Below, one piece after another: positions 1-7,724 of a DNA stretch of 64,000 nucleotides. The position numbers were made by a program, and so were the translations under genes. The stretch is from Leifsonia sp040686855 (GTDB lineage: Bacteria > Actinomycetota > Actinomycetes > Actinomycetales > Microbacteriaceae), in NCBI RefSeq assembly GCF_040686855.1, contig NZ_JBFBOG010000003.1, forward strand, positions 496,001 to 560,000. The letters are read 5' to 3'. Position 1 is the stretch's first letter. Each line of letters starts with the position of its first letter. The notes beneath the pieces are model-generated. The model saw only the letters and a list, made by a program, of their open reading frames with translations. It made no database searches and was not told the DNA's origin.

Positions 1-1442
1 ACCCGCGCGAACAGACCGTGCAGTGCATGCCCGAACTCGTGGAAGAGGGTGTTCGTCTCGTCGTACGTCAGCAGCGTCGGCTCGCCCGCGGCGGGCTTCG
101 GGACGTTGAGGTTGTTGACGACGACCGTCGGGGTGTCGAGCAGTGCCGACTGGGAGATGAGGGGATTCATCCACGCGCCGCCGCGCTTCGAGTCGCGGGT
201 GTAGAGGTCGAGGATGTAGAGGCCGAGGCCCGAGCCGTCCTCGTTGCGCACCTCGAAGACGCGCGCCTCCGGGTGATACGCGACCAGGTCGGGACGCTCC
301 TCGAACGTGATGCCGTAGAGCCGGTTGGCCGCGTAGAAGACCCCGTCGTGCAGTACGCGCTCGGCTTCGAAGTACGGTCGCATCGCGGCGAAGTCCACGT
401 CGAACTTCTCGGCGCGGACCTTCCCGGTGAGGTGCGCCCAGTCCCACGCCTCGACGGTCTCGCCGTCGGGAAGCTGCCGCTGCAGGTCGGACTGCTCGGC
501 GCGGGCGTTCCGTGCTGCCGGGGGAGCGAGGCGCCCCAGCATGTCGGCGACGGCCTCGGGTGTGCGGGCTGTCTCGTCGGCGGTGACGTACGCGGCGTGC
601 GTGTCGAAGCCGAGCAGGCGGGCGCGCTCGGCGCGGAGCCGCGTGATCTCGAGCACGAGGTCGCGGGTGTCGTGGTCTCCGCCGCGGGTCCCGCGCGAGC
701 GAGAGGCCGTCATGATCCGTTCGCGGGACTCGCGCCGGGTGAGGTCGGCGAGCCACGGGTGGCCGGTCGGCAGTACGAGGGTGACGACGTACTTCCCGTC
801 GAGGCCGCGGTCGGCGGCGGCCTGCGCGGCCGCGGACAGCTCGCCCTCGCCCAGCCCGTCCAGCTCCTCCGCGGTGTCGAACACGACGGCGAGGTCGTTG
901 GTGTCCGCGAGCAGGTTCTTCTCGAACCGGGTCGTCAGGGTGGAGAGCCGCTGGTTGTACTCGCGCAGCTTCTCCTTGCCCGCATCGTCGAGGCCGGCGC
1001 CGGCGAGCGTGAACTCGGTGTAGTAGCGCTCGACCAGATAGCGCGACTCGGCATCGAGGCCGAGATCGTCGAAGCGGCCGTGCAGGTCGGCGATCCGCGC
1101 GTACAGCGCCGGGTTCAGCCGGATGGCGTCGCTCTGCGCGGCGAGGCGGGGCGCGATCTCCTCCTCCAGCTCGTTGGTGAAGTCGGTGCTGTCGGACGAG
1201 CTCTTGTTGAAGAAGACCTCCGCGACGCGCTGCAGCGTCTGCCCGCTCCGTTCGAGCGGGAGCAGGGTGTTCTCGAACGTCGGCGCCTCGCCGTCGTCGA
1301 CGATAGCCGCGACCTCGGCCAGCTGCTCCTCCATTCCCTGCTCGAAGGCGGGGCGGTAGTGCTCGTCGCGGATCTCGGCGAAGGGCGGGAGGCCGTACGG
1401 GAGGGTGCTGGGCGAGAAGAAAGGATTCGCGGCGTCGGTCAT
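1..1442 (-). CDS. M3 family metallopeptidase (Dcp-like), C-terminus cut by the window edge
   Basis: Zinc oligopeptidase of the M3 (thimet/peptidyl-dipeptidase Dcp) family, cleaving short peptides in the cytoplasm. The minus-strand frame is open from the ATG at 1442 to the window edge. It begins MTDAANPFFSPSTLP and reaches the catalytic zinc motif HEFGH at about residues 468-472 (bases 27-41). The family is usually near 680 residues, so roughly 200 C-terminal residues lie outside the window. A -10-like TAGGCT (1454-1449) ends six bases before the ATG, so the mRNA is probably leaderless. The gene is divergent from an ArsR-like regulator, and an operator-like palindrome covers its likely -35 region. 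The family call rests on the zinc motif and the surrounding sequence. Confidence 0.93.
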   Translation of the reverse strand, partial: MTDAANPFFSPSTLPYGLPPFAEIRDEHYRPAFEQGMEEQLAEVAAIVDDGEAPTFENTLLPLERSGQTLQRVAEVFFNKSSSDSTDFTNELEEEIAPRLAAQSDAIRLNPALYARIADLHGRFDDLGLDAESRYLVERYYTEFTLAGAGLDDAGKEKLREYNQRLSTLTTRFEKNLLADTNDLAVVFDTAEELDGLGEGELSAAAQAAADRGLDGKYVVTLVLPTGHPWLADLTRRESRERIMTASRSRGTRGGDHDTRDLVLEITRLRAERARLLGFDTHAAYVTADETARTPEAVADMLGRLAPPAARNARAEQSDLQRQLPDGETVEAWDWAHLTGKVRAEKFDVDFAAMRPYFEAERVLHDGVFYAANRLYGITFEERPDLVAYHPEARVFEVRNEDGSGLGLYILDLYTRDSKRGGAWMNPLISQSALLDTPTVVVNNLNVPKPAAGEPTLLTYDETNTLFHEFGHALHGLFAR

Positions 1443-1550
1443 GCGTCCAGCCTAGACACCCCGGAGGACGCTTCGCAAAGAATTCCTTGCAAACAAATCA
1501 ATGCAAAGAACCAGTTGCAAAGAACTCTTTGCATGGCTAATCTGGGGCAC
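1443..1550. promoter_or_regulatory. Divergent promoter with two operator palindromes
   Basis: The rightward promoter reads TTGCAA (1515-1520), a 17-base spacer and TAATCT (1538-1543), ending seven bases before the regulator ATG. The leftward -10 is TAGGCT (1454-1449). A perfect inverted repeat, TGCAAAGA-AC-TCTTTGCA, lies at 1516-1533 across the rightward -35. A one-mismatch-per-arm copy lies at 1474-1491 across the leftward -35, and a lone half-site TGCAAAGA sits at 1502-1509. The arrangement suggests that the adjacent ArsR-like protein represses both genes. Confidence 0.75.
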
Positions 1551-2204
1551 ATGACAGACGAGCAGAAGCCGGCGCCGATCGGTGCGGCAGGCGGAAAGTT
1601 CCCGCACGAGGACGCCCTGGGCATGGCGGCGCTGCGGGCCCTCGCGCACCCGCTGCGCGTCGAGATCATGAACGAGCTGTCCGACTTCGGTCCGGCCACC
1701 GCCTCCATGCTCGCCGAGCGGCTGGGGGAGTCCAGCGGAGCGACGAGCTACCACCTCCGCCAGCTCGCCAAGCACGACATCATCGTCGAGGACACCGAGC
1801 GCGGCTCGGGCCGAGAGCGGTGGTGGCGGATGGCGCCCGGTGGTGTGACCATCGGCTCACCGGAAACCCTCGACACCCCGGCCGGCCGTGAGGCCAACGA
1901 GCTCGTCTCGCTCGGCTGGCAGCAGAACAACGAGCGCCGGCTCACCGCCTTCCTCCGCCGCGGCATCGACACCTTCGGCTTCGAGTGGATGGAGTCGAGC
2001 ACCCTCTCCACCTCCCACCTCGAGGTGACGCGCGAGCAGCTGGCCGAGCTGGGCCGCGAGTACTACGAGCTGCAGTCGCGGCTGAAGGCGAAGTGGAAGG
2101 CCGAGGCCGCGGACGCCGAGGCCGCGGGCGTGGAGCTGGGGGAGCGCAAGCGCGCGCAGGTGCAGTTCAACGCCTTCCCGCTGGTGGAGCAGGAGGACCG
2201 CTGA
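1551..2204 (+). CDS. ArsR-like winged helix-turn-helix transcriptional regulator
   Basis: A 217-residue DNA-binding protein. Residues about 25-95 form an ArsR/HTH_20-type winged helix (ALRALAHPLRVEIMNEL, then SSGATSYHLRQLAKHDII and a wing rich in Gly, Arg and Trp). The C-terminal half is helical and charged and probably carries the dimer or effector function. The ATG at 1551 is chosen over one at 1533 because a -10 box (TAATCT) ends seven bases upstream and the other ATG lies inside the operator. No cysteine metal site is evident, so the signal is not obviously a metal. The stop overlaps the MFS start by one base (TGATG), so the two are translationally coupled; the regulator likely controls that exporter and the divergent peptidase. 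Confidence 0.88.
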   Translation: MTDEQKPAPIGAAGGKFPHEDALGMAALRALAHPLRVEIMNELSDFGPATASMLAERLGESSGATSYHLRQLAKHDIIVEDTERGSGRERWWRMAPGGVTIGSPETLDTPAGREANELVSLGWQQNNERRLTAFLRRGIDTFGFEWMESSTLSTSHLEVTREQLAELGREYYELQSRLKAKWKAEAADAEAAGVELGERKRAQVQFNAFPLVEQEDR

Positions 2205-3472
2205 TGTCCGCCGCCGTACCCGTCGCCGCGAACGCCCCGCTGGGCCGCGGGTTCGCGCGCTTGTGGACGTCCGCGATCGCGAGCAACCTCGCCGACGGCA
2301 TCGGCCGTACCGCCGTCCCGCTGATCGCGACGACCCTCACGCGTGACCCAGCCCTGATCGCGGGCGTCAGCGCCGTGACGTTCCTGCCGTGGCTGTTCTT
2401 CGGCATCCCGGCCGGGATGCTGCTCGACCGGGTGGATCGCCGCATCGCGATGGCCGTGGCCAACTCGCTGCGCTTCGCGGTCGCGACCGCGCTGGCCCTG
2501 CTGATCACGACCGACACGCTGACGATCTGGCTGCTGTACGTGTGCGTCCTCGCCTTCGGGCTGGGGGAGACGGTCTTCGACAACGCGACGACCACGGTCG
2601 TGCCGGCGCTCGTCACCCGCGACCAGTTGGACCGCGCCAACGGGCGGATGCAGTCGGCCGAGATCACCATTCAGAACTTCATCGCGACACCGGTCGCCGG
2701 GTTCCTCTTCGCGGCCGCCATCGCGCTGCCGATCTGGCTGACCGGAGCGGGCTTCCTGGTGGCGGGGCTCCTCGCGCTGAGCATCCCGGCCGCGGCGGCG
2801 CACACGCATCGCGCCGGTGAAGGCGGCGCGGATGCACCTGCCCGGCCTCCGCTCGCGGCGGTCGTCCGCTACCTCTGGGACCACCGCTTCCTCCGCTGGA
2901 TGATCGTGCTCACCTCGATCACGGCCTCTGCGCTGGCGTTCGCGCAGGGCAGCGTGGTGCTGCTCCTGCTGCAGACGTTCCACGTCCCGGCCGCTCTCAT
3001 CGGCGTCGTCACGGCGGCGATCGGGGTCGGCGCGCTCGTGGGGGCTCTGCTCTCGCCGCGGTTCGTCGCCCGTCTCGGCCGGGGCCGCGTGATGTTCTGG
3101 GCGATCCTGGTCAGCGGCGTCGGCATCCTCGGCGTCGGCCTCACCGCGAACGTCGCGATCGCGATCGCTGCCTACGCGATCGGAGCCTTCGGCGTGGCGG
3201 TGTGGAACGTCCCGTGGGGCGCCATCCGCCAGGCCATCATCCCGGGCGCCATGCTGGGCCGTGCGCTCGGCATCGTCCGCACCATCGGGTGGGGGCTGAC
3301 CCCCATCGCGACCGTCCTGGGCGGCTTCGTCGCCCGCATCGACCTCCGGCTGCCGTTCGTCATCGGCGGCGGGCTGGTGGTCGTCCTGACGCTCATCGCG
3401 TCCCGCCTCATCCTGTCGGCCTCCGTGCAGGAGCCGGCTGCCGAACCCATCCCGGAAGGACAACCGTCATGA
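2204..3472 (+). CDS. MFS transporter (drug-efflux type)
   Basis: A 422-residue major facilitator superfamily permease with about twelve hydrophobic segments. The N-terminus has the first-helix signature FARLWTSAIASNLADGIG, followed after helix 2 by the loop motif GMLLDRVDRR. This resembles the MFS_3 (enterobactin exporter EntS-like) branch found beside HTH regulators in actinobacteria. Its ATG overlaps the regulator stop by one base and its own stop overlaps the start of a 61-residue ORF (ATGA), giving a three-gene unit. The substrate cannot be read from the sequence; co-location with a repressor suggests an inducible exporter. Confidence 0.88.
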   Translation: MSAAVPVAANAPLGRGFARLWTSAIASNLADGIGRTAVPLIATTLTRDPALIAGVSAVTFLPWLFFGIPAGMLLDRVDRRIAMAVANSLRFAVATALALLITTDTLTIWLLYVCVLAFGLGETVFDNATTTVVPALVTRDQLDRANGRMQSAEITIQNFIATPVAGFLFAAAIALPIWLTGAGFLVAGLLALSIPAAAAHTHRAGEGGADAPARPPLAAVVRYLWDHRFLRWMIVLTSITASALAFAQGSVVLLLLQTFHVPAALIGVVTAAIGVGALVGALLSPRFVARLGRGRVMFWAILVSGVGILGVGLTANVAIAIAAYAIGAFGVAVWNVPWGAIRQAIIPGAMLGRALGIVRTIGWGLTPIATVLGGFVARIDLRLPFVIGGGLVVVLTLIASRLILSASVQEPAAEPIPEGQPS

Positions 3473-3654
3473 CCGCCGTCCTCGTCTCCACGTACCGTCC
3501 GTTCACGCACCGCCTGGCCGCCCGCGCCGGGAAGGCGCTCACCGCGTGGGCCGACCGCCCGCTGGCCCGTGCCCCCCGCGACGCCGAGCGCGTCGCGCTC
3601 ATCGAGCGCACCCGCGAGCACGCCGCCCGCACCCTCCCGCAGCTCCCGCGCTGA
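3469..3654 (+). CDS. Small basic protein of unknown function
   Basis: A 61-residue ORF overlapping the MFS stop by four bases, with a good ribosome site (GGAAGGA at about 3453-3459). The product is rich in Arg and Ala (MTAVLVSTYRPFTHRLAARA at the N-terminus), lacks a clear membrane segment or cysteine, and has amphipathic helix potential. I do not recognise it. Translational coupling and the ribosome site favour a real gene; its role may be tied to the transporter or regulator upstream. A large hairpin begins seven bases after its stop. Confidence 0.6.
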   Translation: MTAVLVSTYRPFTHRLAARAGKALTAWADRPLARAPRDAERVALIERTREHAARTLPQLPR

Positions 3655-3660
3655 CCCGAC

Positions 3661-3725
3661 GCGTCGATGGGACGCAACACGCCGTTTCACCTGTGCGAAG
3701 ACGGCGTGTTGCGTCCCATCGATGC
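3661..3725. terminator. Long intergenic hairpin (ACACGCCGT family, copy 1)
   Basis: Arms 3661-3685 and 3701-3725 pair over 24 of 25 bases around a 15-base loop. It lies between convergent genes, so it probably serves as a two-way terminator. There is no T run. The inner arm contains AACACGCCGT, shared with the hairpins near 15.57 kb and 47.36 kb. Confidence 0.7.
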
Positions 3726-3765
3726 TGTTCGGTGGGCGAACACCCGACACGCCGGGAGGGACGGG

Positions 3766-4038
3766 TCAGGCCTCGTCCACGTCGTAGTCGGAGGTGTCCG
3801 TCTCGACCGGCTGCGTGATGGTCGCCGAGTCCTCCGACGGGTTGTACCGGATCTCGGTTCCGTCGTCGAGCGTGACGACGGGCTTGCCCTCGAGCCAGGT
3901 CAGCGTCCACTTCCAGCCGGTGGTCTCCACGTCGGTCGCGACCAGCTCCTCCTCGACCGTCTGCACCGCGTAGGCGACGACCTCCGGGAGGTTCGCGGGA
4001 GCCTGCTCGCCGACGCTCCACCGCGTCCCCAGCTGCAT
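3766..4038 (-). CDS. Conserved hypothetical protein, 90 residues
   Basis: A small acidic soluble protein beginning MQLGTRWSVGEQAPANLPEV and ending with an Asp/Glu-rich tail. It contains a WKWTLTWLEGKPVVTLDDGT stretch that looks like beta-strands. I do not recognise the family. The start at 4038 is chosen because the ATG overlaps the stop of the upstream acetyltransferase by one base (TGATG), implying coupled translation; a longer frame to 4095 would be internal to that gene. It is the last gene of the valS-GNAT-GNAT unit and ends before a large hairpin. Confidence 0.7.
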   Translation of the reverse strand: MQLGTRWSVGEQAPANLPEVVAYAVQTVEEELVATDVETTGWKWTLTWLEGKPVVTLDDGTEIRYNPSEDSATITQPVETDTSDYDVDEA

Positions 4039-4511
4039 CAGGCGCGCCCGGCGGTCGTCGGGGCGCTCGCCAGGTCGATCTCGTACGTGACCCACTGGGT
4101 GCGGTTCGCGACCGCGTCATAGAGCTTCTGGGCGGTCTCGTTGTCGTGCGCGGTGATCCACTGCACGACCCCGAGGCCGCGTTCCTCGGCGAGCGAGCGG
4201 GCCTGCTGCAGCAGCTGGCCGCCGACGCCCTTGCCGCGCTCCTCCTCGATGACGAACAGGTCGTCCACGAAGAGGCCCCGGTCGCCCTCCAGCGGGCGGG
4301 CGAACTCGCGCACGTGGGCGAGCCCGACGATCCGGTCGCCGTCGACGGCCACGTAGCCGTTCTCCTCGTGCTCGGGAGCCGTCAGCCACGACCACAGCAC
4401 GAGCGCCTTCTGGTCGGTCAGCTGCGTGTCGTAGAACTCGGCGTACTGCGCGTACACATCGAGCCAGGCGAAGAAATCGCCGTCCCTGACCGGTCGAACC
4501 TCGATCGACAT
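4038..4511 (-). CDS. GNAT family N-acetyltransferase (tandem copy 2)
   Basis: A 157-residue GCN5-related acetyltransferase. The acetyl-CoA motif A is visible as LFVDDLFVIEEERGKGVGGQ, followed by a helix and motif B with QWITAHDNETAQKLYDAV. The ATG at 4511 follows GGAGGA at a good distance. It is clearly paralogous to the next gene upstream (the same YAEFYDT, KAL.WSW, GLAHVREF.RPL and DNETA..LYD blocks), so the pair arose by tandem duplication. The substrate is unknown; such enzymes acetylate amines of small molecules or proteins. A 70-base gap separates the two copies. Confidence 0.88.
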   Translation of the reverse strand: MSIEVRPVRDGDFFAWLDVYAQYAEFYDTQLTDQKALVLWSWLTAPEHEENGYVAVDGDRIVGLAHVREFARPLEGDRGLFVDDLFVIEEERGKGVGGQLLQQARSLAEERGLGVVQWITAHDNETAQKLYDAVANRTQWVTYEIDLASAPTTAGRA

Positions 4512-4581
4512 GGATTCCTCCGTTCCCGTTGCGCGCCCGAATGCATGCACGCTGCGTGTTCCGACCATATCGCGGTCGGGT

Positions 4582-5028
4582 TCAGGGGACGAGGTCGTAG
4601 GTGACCCACTTGGTCTTCTCGGCGACCTTGTCGTAGAGGCGGCGGGCGGTCTCGTTGTCCTTCGCGGTGATCCACCGGACGACCGAGAGACCGCGCTCCT
4701 TGGCGGACTCACGCGCGGCCTCCAGCAGCGCCGAGCCGGCCCCTGCGCCGCGCGCGTCGGGCGAGACGAAGAGGTCATCCAGGTACAGGCCCTTGCTGCC
4801 GTCGAGGGGACGCACGAACTCGCGCACGTGCGCGAGCCCGATCGGCGTGCCCTCCTCGTCGACCGCGAAGTACGCCTCCAGCTCGTTCTCCGGGTCGGAG
4901 ATCCAGCTCCACACCAGGAGCGCCTTCTCGTCGGTGACGGCGGTGTCGTAGAACTCGCCGTAGCCGACGTAGAGGTCGAGCCAGGTGAAGAACTCGTTGT
5001 CCTCGACCTTGCGAACGCTCGCTGTCAT
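4582..5028 (-). CDS. GNAT family N-acetyltransferase (tandem copy 1)
   Basis: A 148-residue GCN5-related acetyltransferase whose start overlaps the valS stop (ATGA), so it is co-translated with the tRNA synthetase. Motif A reads YLDDLFVSPDARGAGAGSAL and motif B WITAKDNETARRLYDKVAEK. The ribosome site is GAGGAGGA, just before ATG 5028. It is closely related to the following gene, which has a slightly different C-terminal tail. Substrate unknown. Being chained to valS fixes its expression to that of an essential gene but does not by itself reveal function. Confidence 0.88.
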   Translation of the reverse strand: MTASVRKVEDNEFFTWLDLYVGYGEFYDTAVTDEKALLVWSWISDPENELEAYFAVDEEGTPIGLAHVREFVRPLDGSKGLYLDDLFVSPDARGAGAGSALLEAARESAKERGLSVVRWITAKDNETARRLYDKVAEKTKWVTYDLVP

Positions 5029-7631
5029 CGTTCCTCCTCGCTCGGGGCTGCGGCGAGCAGGATATCGGTCACCGTCAGCTCTTCGGCGGAGGCGAAGCGG
5101 AGGTCCGCGATCCTGCCCACCGAGCGGAGGTCGCCCGCGGCGGATTCGACGGCCGCGATTTCGACGTCCGGGCCCGCGATGACCGCCGAGTCGACCGGGG
5201 TGCGCTGCGAGGCCTTCGCGGCGGTCTTCGCGCCTCGGATGCCGGTCAGAGCGCGGCCGACGATGGCGAGGACATCGCGGTCGGCACTCCAGTCCTGCGC
5301 CACCTCGGACGGCTCCGGCCACGCGGCGACGTGCACCGAGCCCTCCTCGGACCAGCTCCACGCCTCCTCGGCCGCGAACGGCAGCACGGGCGCGAACAGG
5401 CGGAGGAACGTCGACAGCGCGACGCGGAGAGCGACAACGGCCGAGGTCTTCTCGGCCGAGTCCTCGCCGTAGGCGCGCTCCTTCACGAGCTCCAGGTAGT
5501 CGTCGCAGAACGTCCAGAAGAACGTCTCGGCGATCTCCAGCGCCCGGGCATGGTCGTAGCCGTCGAGCGCGGCGGTCGCGTCCGCCACCACGCCGGCCAG
5601 GTTCTGCAGCATGCTCCGGTCGAGCGGGCTGGTGACCTGGTCGAGGTCGAGCGACGCCGGCGCGTCGAAGCCGAGGATGAACTTGGCCGCGTTGAGCAGC
5701 TTGATCGCCAGACGGCGGCCGATCTTGATCTGGGTCGGGTTCTGCGGGTCGAACGCCGCGTCCGTCCCGAGCCGGCTGGACGCCGCCCAGTACCGCACAG
5801 CGTCGGAGCCGTGCTTCTCGAGGATGTCGGCGGGCGTGACCACGTTGCCCTTCGACTTCGACATCTTCTTGCGATCGGGGTCGACGATGAAGCCGGAGAG
5901 CGCCGCGTTCGTCCACGGCGCCACATCCGCCTCGAGCTTCGCGCGAAGGAGCGTCGAGAACAGCCAGGTGCGGATGATGTCCTGGCCCTGCGGGCGCAGG
6001 TCATAGGGGAAGACGGCGTCGAACAGCTCGGGGTCTCGCATCCATCCGCCCGCGAGCTGCGGCGTCAGGGAGGACGTCATCCACGTGTCCATGACGTCGT
6101 GCTCGCCGACGAAGCCGCCGGCCTGGCCGCGCTGCGACTCCTCGAAGCCGGGCGCCGTGTCGGACGACGGGTCGACCGGCAGGAGGTCTTCGGTGGGGAT
6201 GATCGGCTGGTCGAACAGCGGGTTGCCGACACCGTCCAGCGGGTACCAGACCGGGATCGGCACGCCGAAGAAGCGCTGGCGCGAGATCAGCCAGTCGCCG
6301 GTGAGCCCGTTCACCCAGTTCTCGTAGCGGATGCGCATGAAGTCGGGGTGCCAGTCGATCTCGCGGCCGAGCTCGATGAGCCGCGCGCGCAGCTCCTCGT
6401 CGCGGGCGCCGTTCTTGACGTACCACTGGCGCGTCGAGACGATCTCGAGCGGCTTGTCGCCCTTCTCGAAGAACTTCACCGGGTGCTGGATGGGCTTGGG
6501 CTCGCCCTCGAGGTCGCCGGAGGCGCGCAGCAGCTCGACCACGGCCTGCTTGGCCGAGAACACGGTCTTGCCGGCCAGCTCCGCGTACGCGGCGCGTCCG
6601 GCGTCCGAGGTGATCACCGCGGGCGGCTCGGGGAGGATGCGGCCGTCGAAGCCGATGATCGCGCGGTTCGGGAGGTCGAGCTCGCGCCACCAGGTCACGT
6701 CGGTGATGTCGCCGAACGTGCAGATCATGGCGATGCCCGATCCCTTGTCCGGCTGCGCGAGGTGGTGGGCCACGACGGGCACCTCGACGTCGAACAGCGG
6801 GGTGCGCACGGTGGTGCCGAACAGCGCCTGGTAGCGCTCGTCGTCAGGATGCGCGACCAGCGCCACACAGGCGGGCAGCAGTTCCGGGCGGGTGGTCTCG
6901 ATGTGGATCGGACCATCGGCGCCGTGGAACGCGACGCGGTGGTACGCGCTCGGCTGCTCGCGGTCCTCCAGCTCGGCCTGGGCGACCGCGGTGCGGAACG
7001 TGATGTCCCACAGCGTCGGCGCCTGCGCCTGGTACGCCTCGCCGCGCTCGATGTTCCGCAGGAACGCCAGCTGGGAGGTGTGGATCGAGTCGCGGCCGAT
7101 GGTGCGGTAGGTCTGCGACCAGTCGACGGAGAGGCCGAGCGTGCGCCACAGCGCCTCGAACTGCTTCTCGTCCTCCTCGGTCAGCCGCTCGCACAGCTCG
7201 ATGAAGTTGCGGCGCGAGATCGGCTTCTGGTCGGCCGCCTTGGTGCTCTTGTTGTCGCCGCCCTCGAAGGGAGGGGTGAAGTCCGGGTCGTACGGCAGCG
7301 ACGGGTCGCAGCGCACGCCGTAGTAGTTCTGGACGCGGCGCTCCGTCGGCAGGCCGTTGTCGTCCCAGCCCATCGGGTAGAACACCTTCTGCCCGCGCAT
7401 GCGGTGGAAGCGCGCCACCACGTCCGTGTGCGTGTAGCTGAAGACGTGGCCGATGTGCAGCGAACCGGAGGCCGTCGGCGGCGGGGTGTCGATGGAGTAG
7501 ACCCCGTCGCGACCGGCCGCGAGCGCGGCCTCCCGATCGAACCGGAAGGTGCCGTCGCTCTGCCAGCGGTCACCCCACTTGGCCTCGAGCCCTTCCAGGG
7601 CGGGCTTCTCGGGCACGTTCGGCGTGCTCAT
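5025..7631 (-). CDS. valS: Valyl-tRNA synthetase
   Basis: Class I aminoacyl-tRNA synthetase charging tRNA-Val, cytoplasmic, 868 residues. The HIGH signature is present as HIGH at residues 59-62, in the context TASGSLHIGHVFSYTHTDV. KMSKS lies at 589-593, followed by GNVVTPADILEKHGSDAVRYW. The central editing domain and the C-terminal anticodon-binding helices are present, at the usual length. The ATG at 7631 has GGAGG upstream and is preferred over one ten codons earlier. There is no T-box in front of it, unlike ileS in this window. Two acetyltransferases and a small protein follow in the same direction. Confidence 0.97.
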   Translation of the reverse strand: MSTPNVPEKPALEGLEAKWGDRWQSDGTFRFDREAALAAGRDGVYSIDTPPPTASGSLHIGHVFSYTHTDVVARFHRMRGQKVFYPMGWDDNGLPTERRVQNYYGVRCDPSLPYDPDFTPPFEGGDNKSTKAADQKPISRRNFIELCERLTEEDEKQFEALWRTLGLSVDWSQTYRTIGRDSIHTSQLAFLRNIERGEAYQAQAPTLWDITFRTAVAQAELEDREQPSAYHRVAFHGADGPIHIETTRPELLPACVALVAHPDDERYQALFGTTVRTPLFDVEVPVVAHHLAQPDKGSGIAMICTFGDITDVTWWRELDLPNRAIIGFDGRILPEPPAVITSDAGRAAYAELAGKTVFSAKQAVVELLRASGDLEGEPKPIQHPVKFFEKGDKPLEIVSTRQWYVKNGARDEELRARLIELGREIDWHPDFMRIRYENWVNGLTGDWLISRQRFFGVPIPVWYPLDGVGNPLFDQPIIPTEDLLPVDPSSDTAPGFEESQRGQAGGFVGEHDVMDTWMTSSLTPQLAGGWMRDPELFDAVFPYDLRPQGQDIIRTWLFSTLLRAKLEADVAPWTNAALSGFIVDPDRKKMSKSKGNVVTPADILEKHGSDAVRYWAASSRLGTDAAFDPQNPTQIKIGRRLAIKLLNAAKFILGFDAPASLDLDQVTSPLDRSMLQNLAGVVADATAALDGYDHARALEIAETFFWTFCDDYLELVKERAYGEDSAEKTSAVVALRVALSTFLRLFAPVLPFAAEEAWSWSEEGSVHVAAWPEPSEVAQDWSADRDVLAIVGRALTGIRGAKTAAKASQRTPVDSAVIAGPDVEIAAVESAAGDLRSVGRIADLRFASAEELTVTDILLAAAPSEEER

Positions 7632-7724
7632 AGGGGTCCTCCGATTCGATATATGCGGCACCGTGTCCTCGGGGTGCCTGAGTGTGGGATCCCTACCAGC
7701 GTACCGAACGCGCCCGCGCCTCGC

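Noticed and set aside
18..2204. 728-residue plus-strand ORF
   Set aside because: Only the part from 1551 is real (ArsR-like regulator); the rest is antisense to the M3 peptidase with low-complexity Gly/Arg/Val content.
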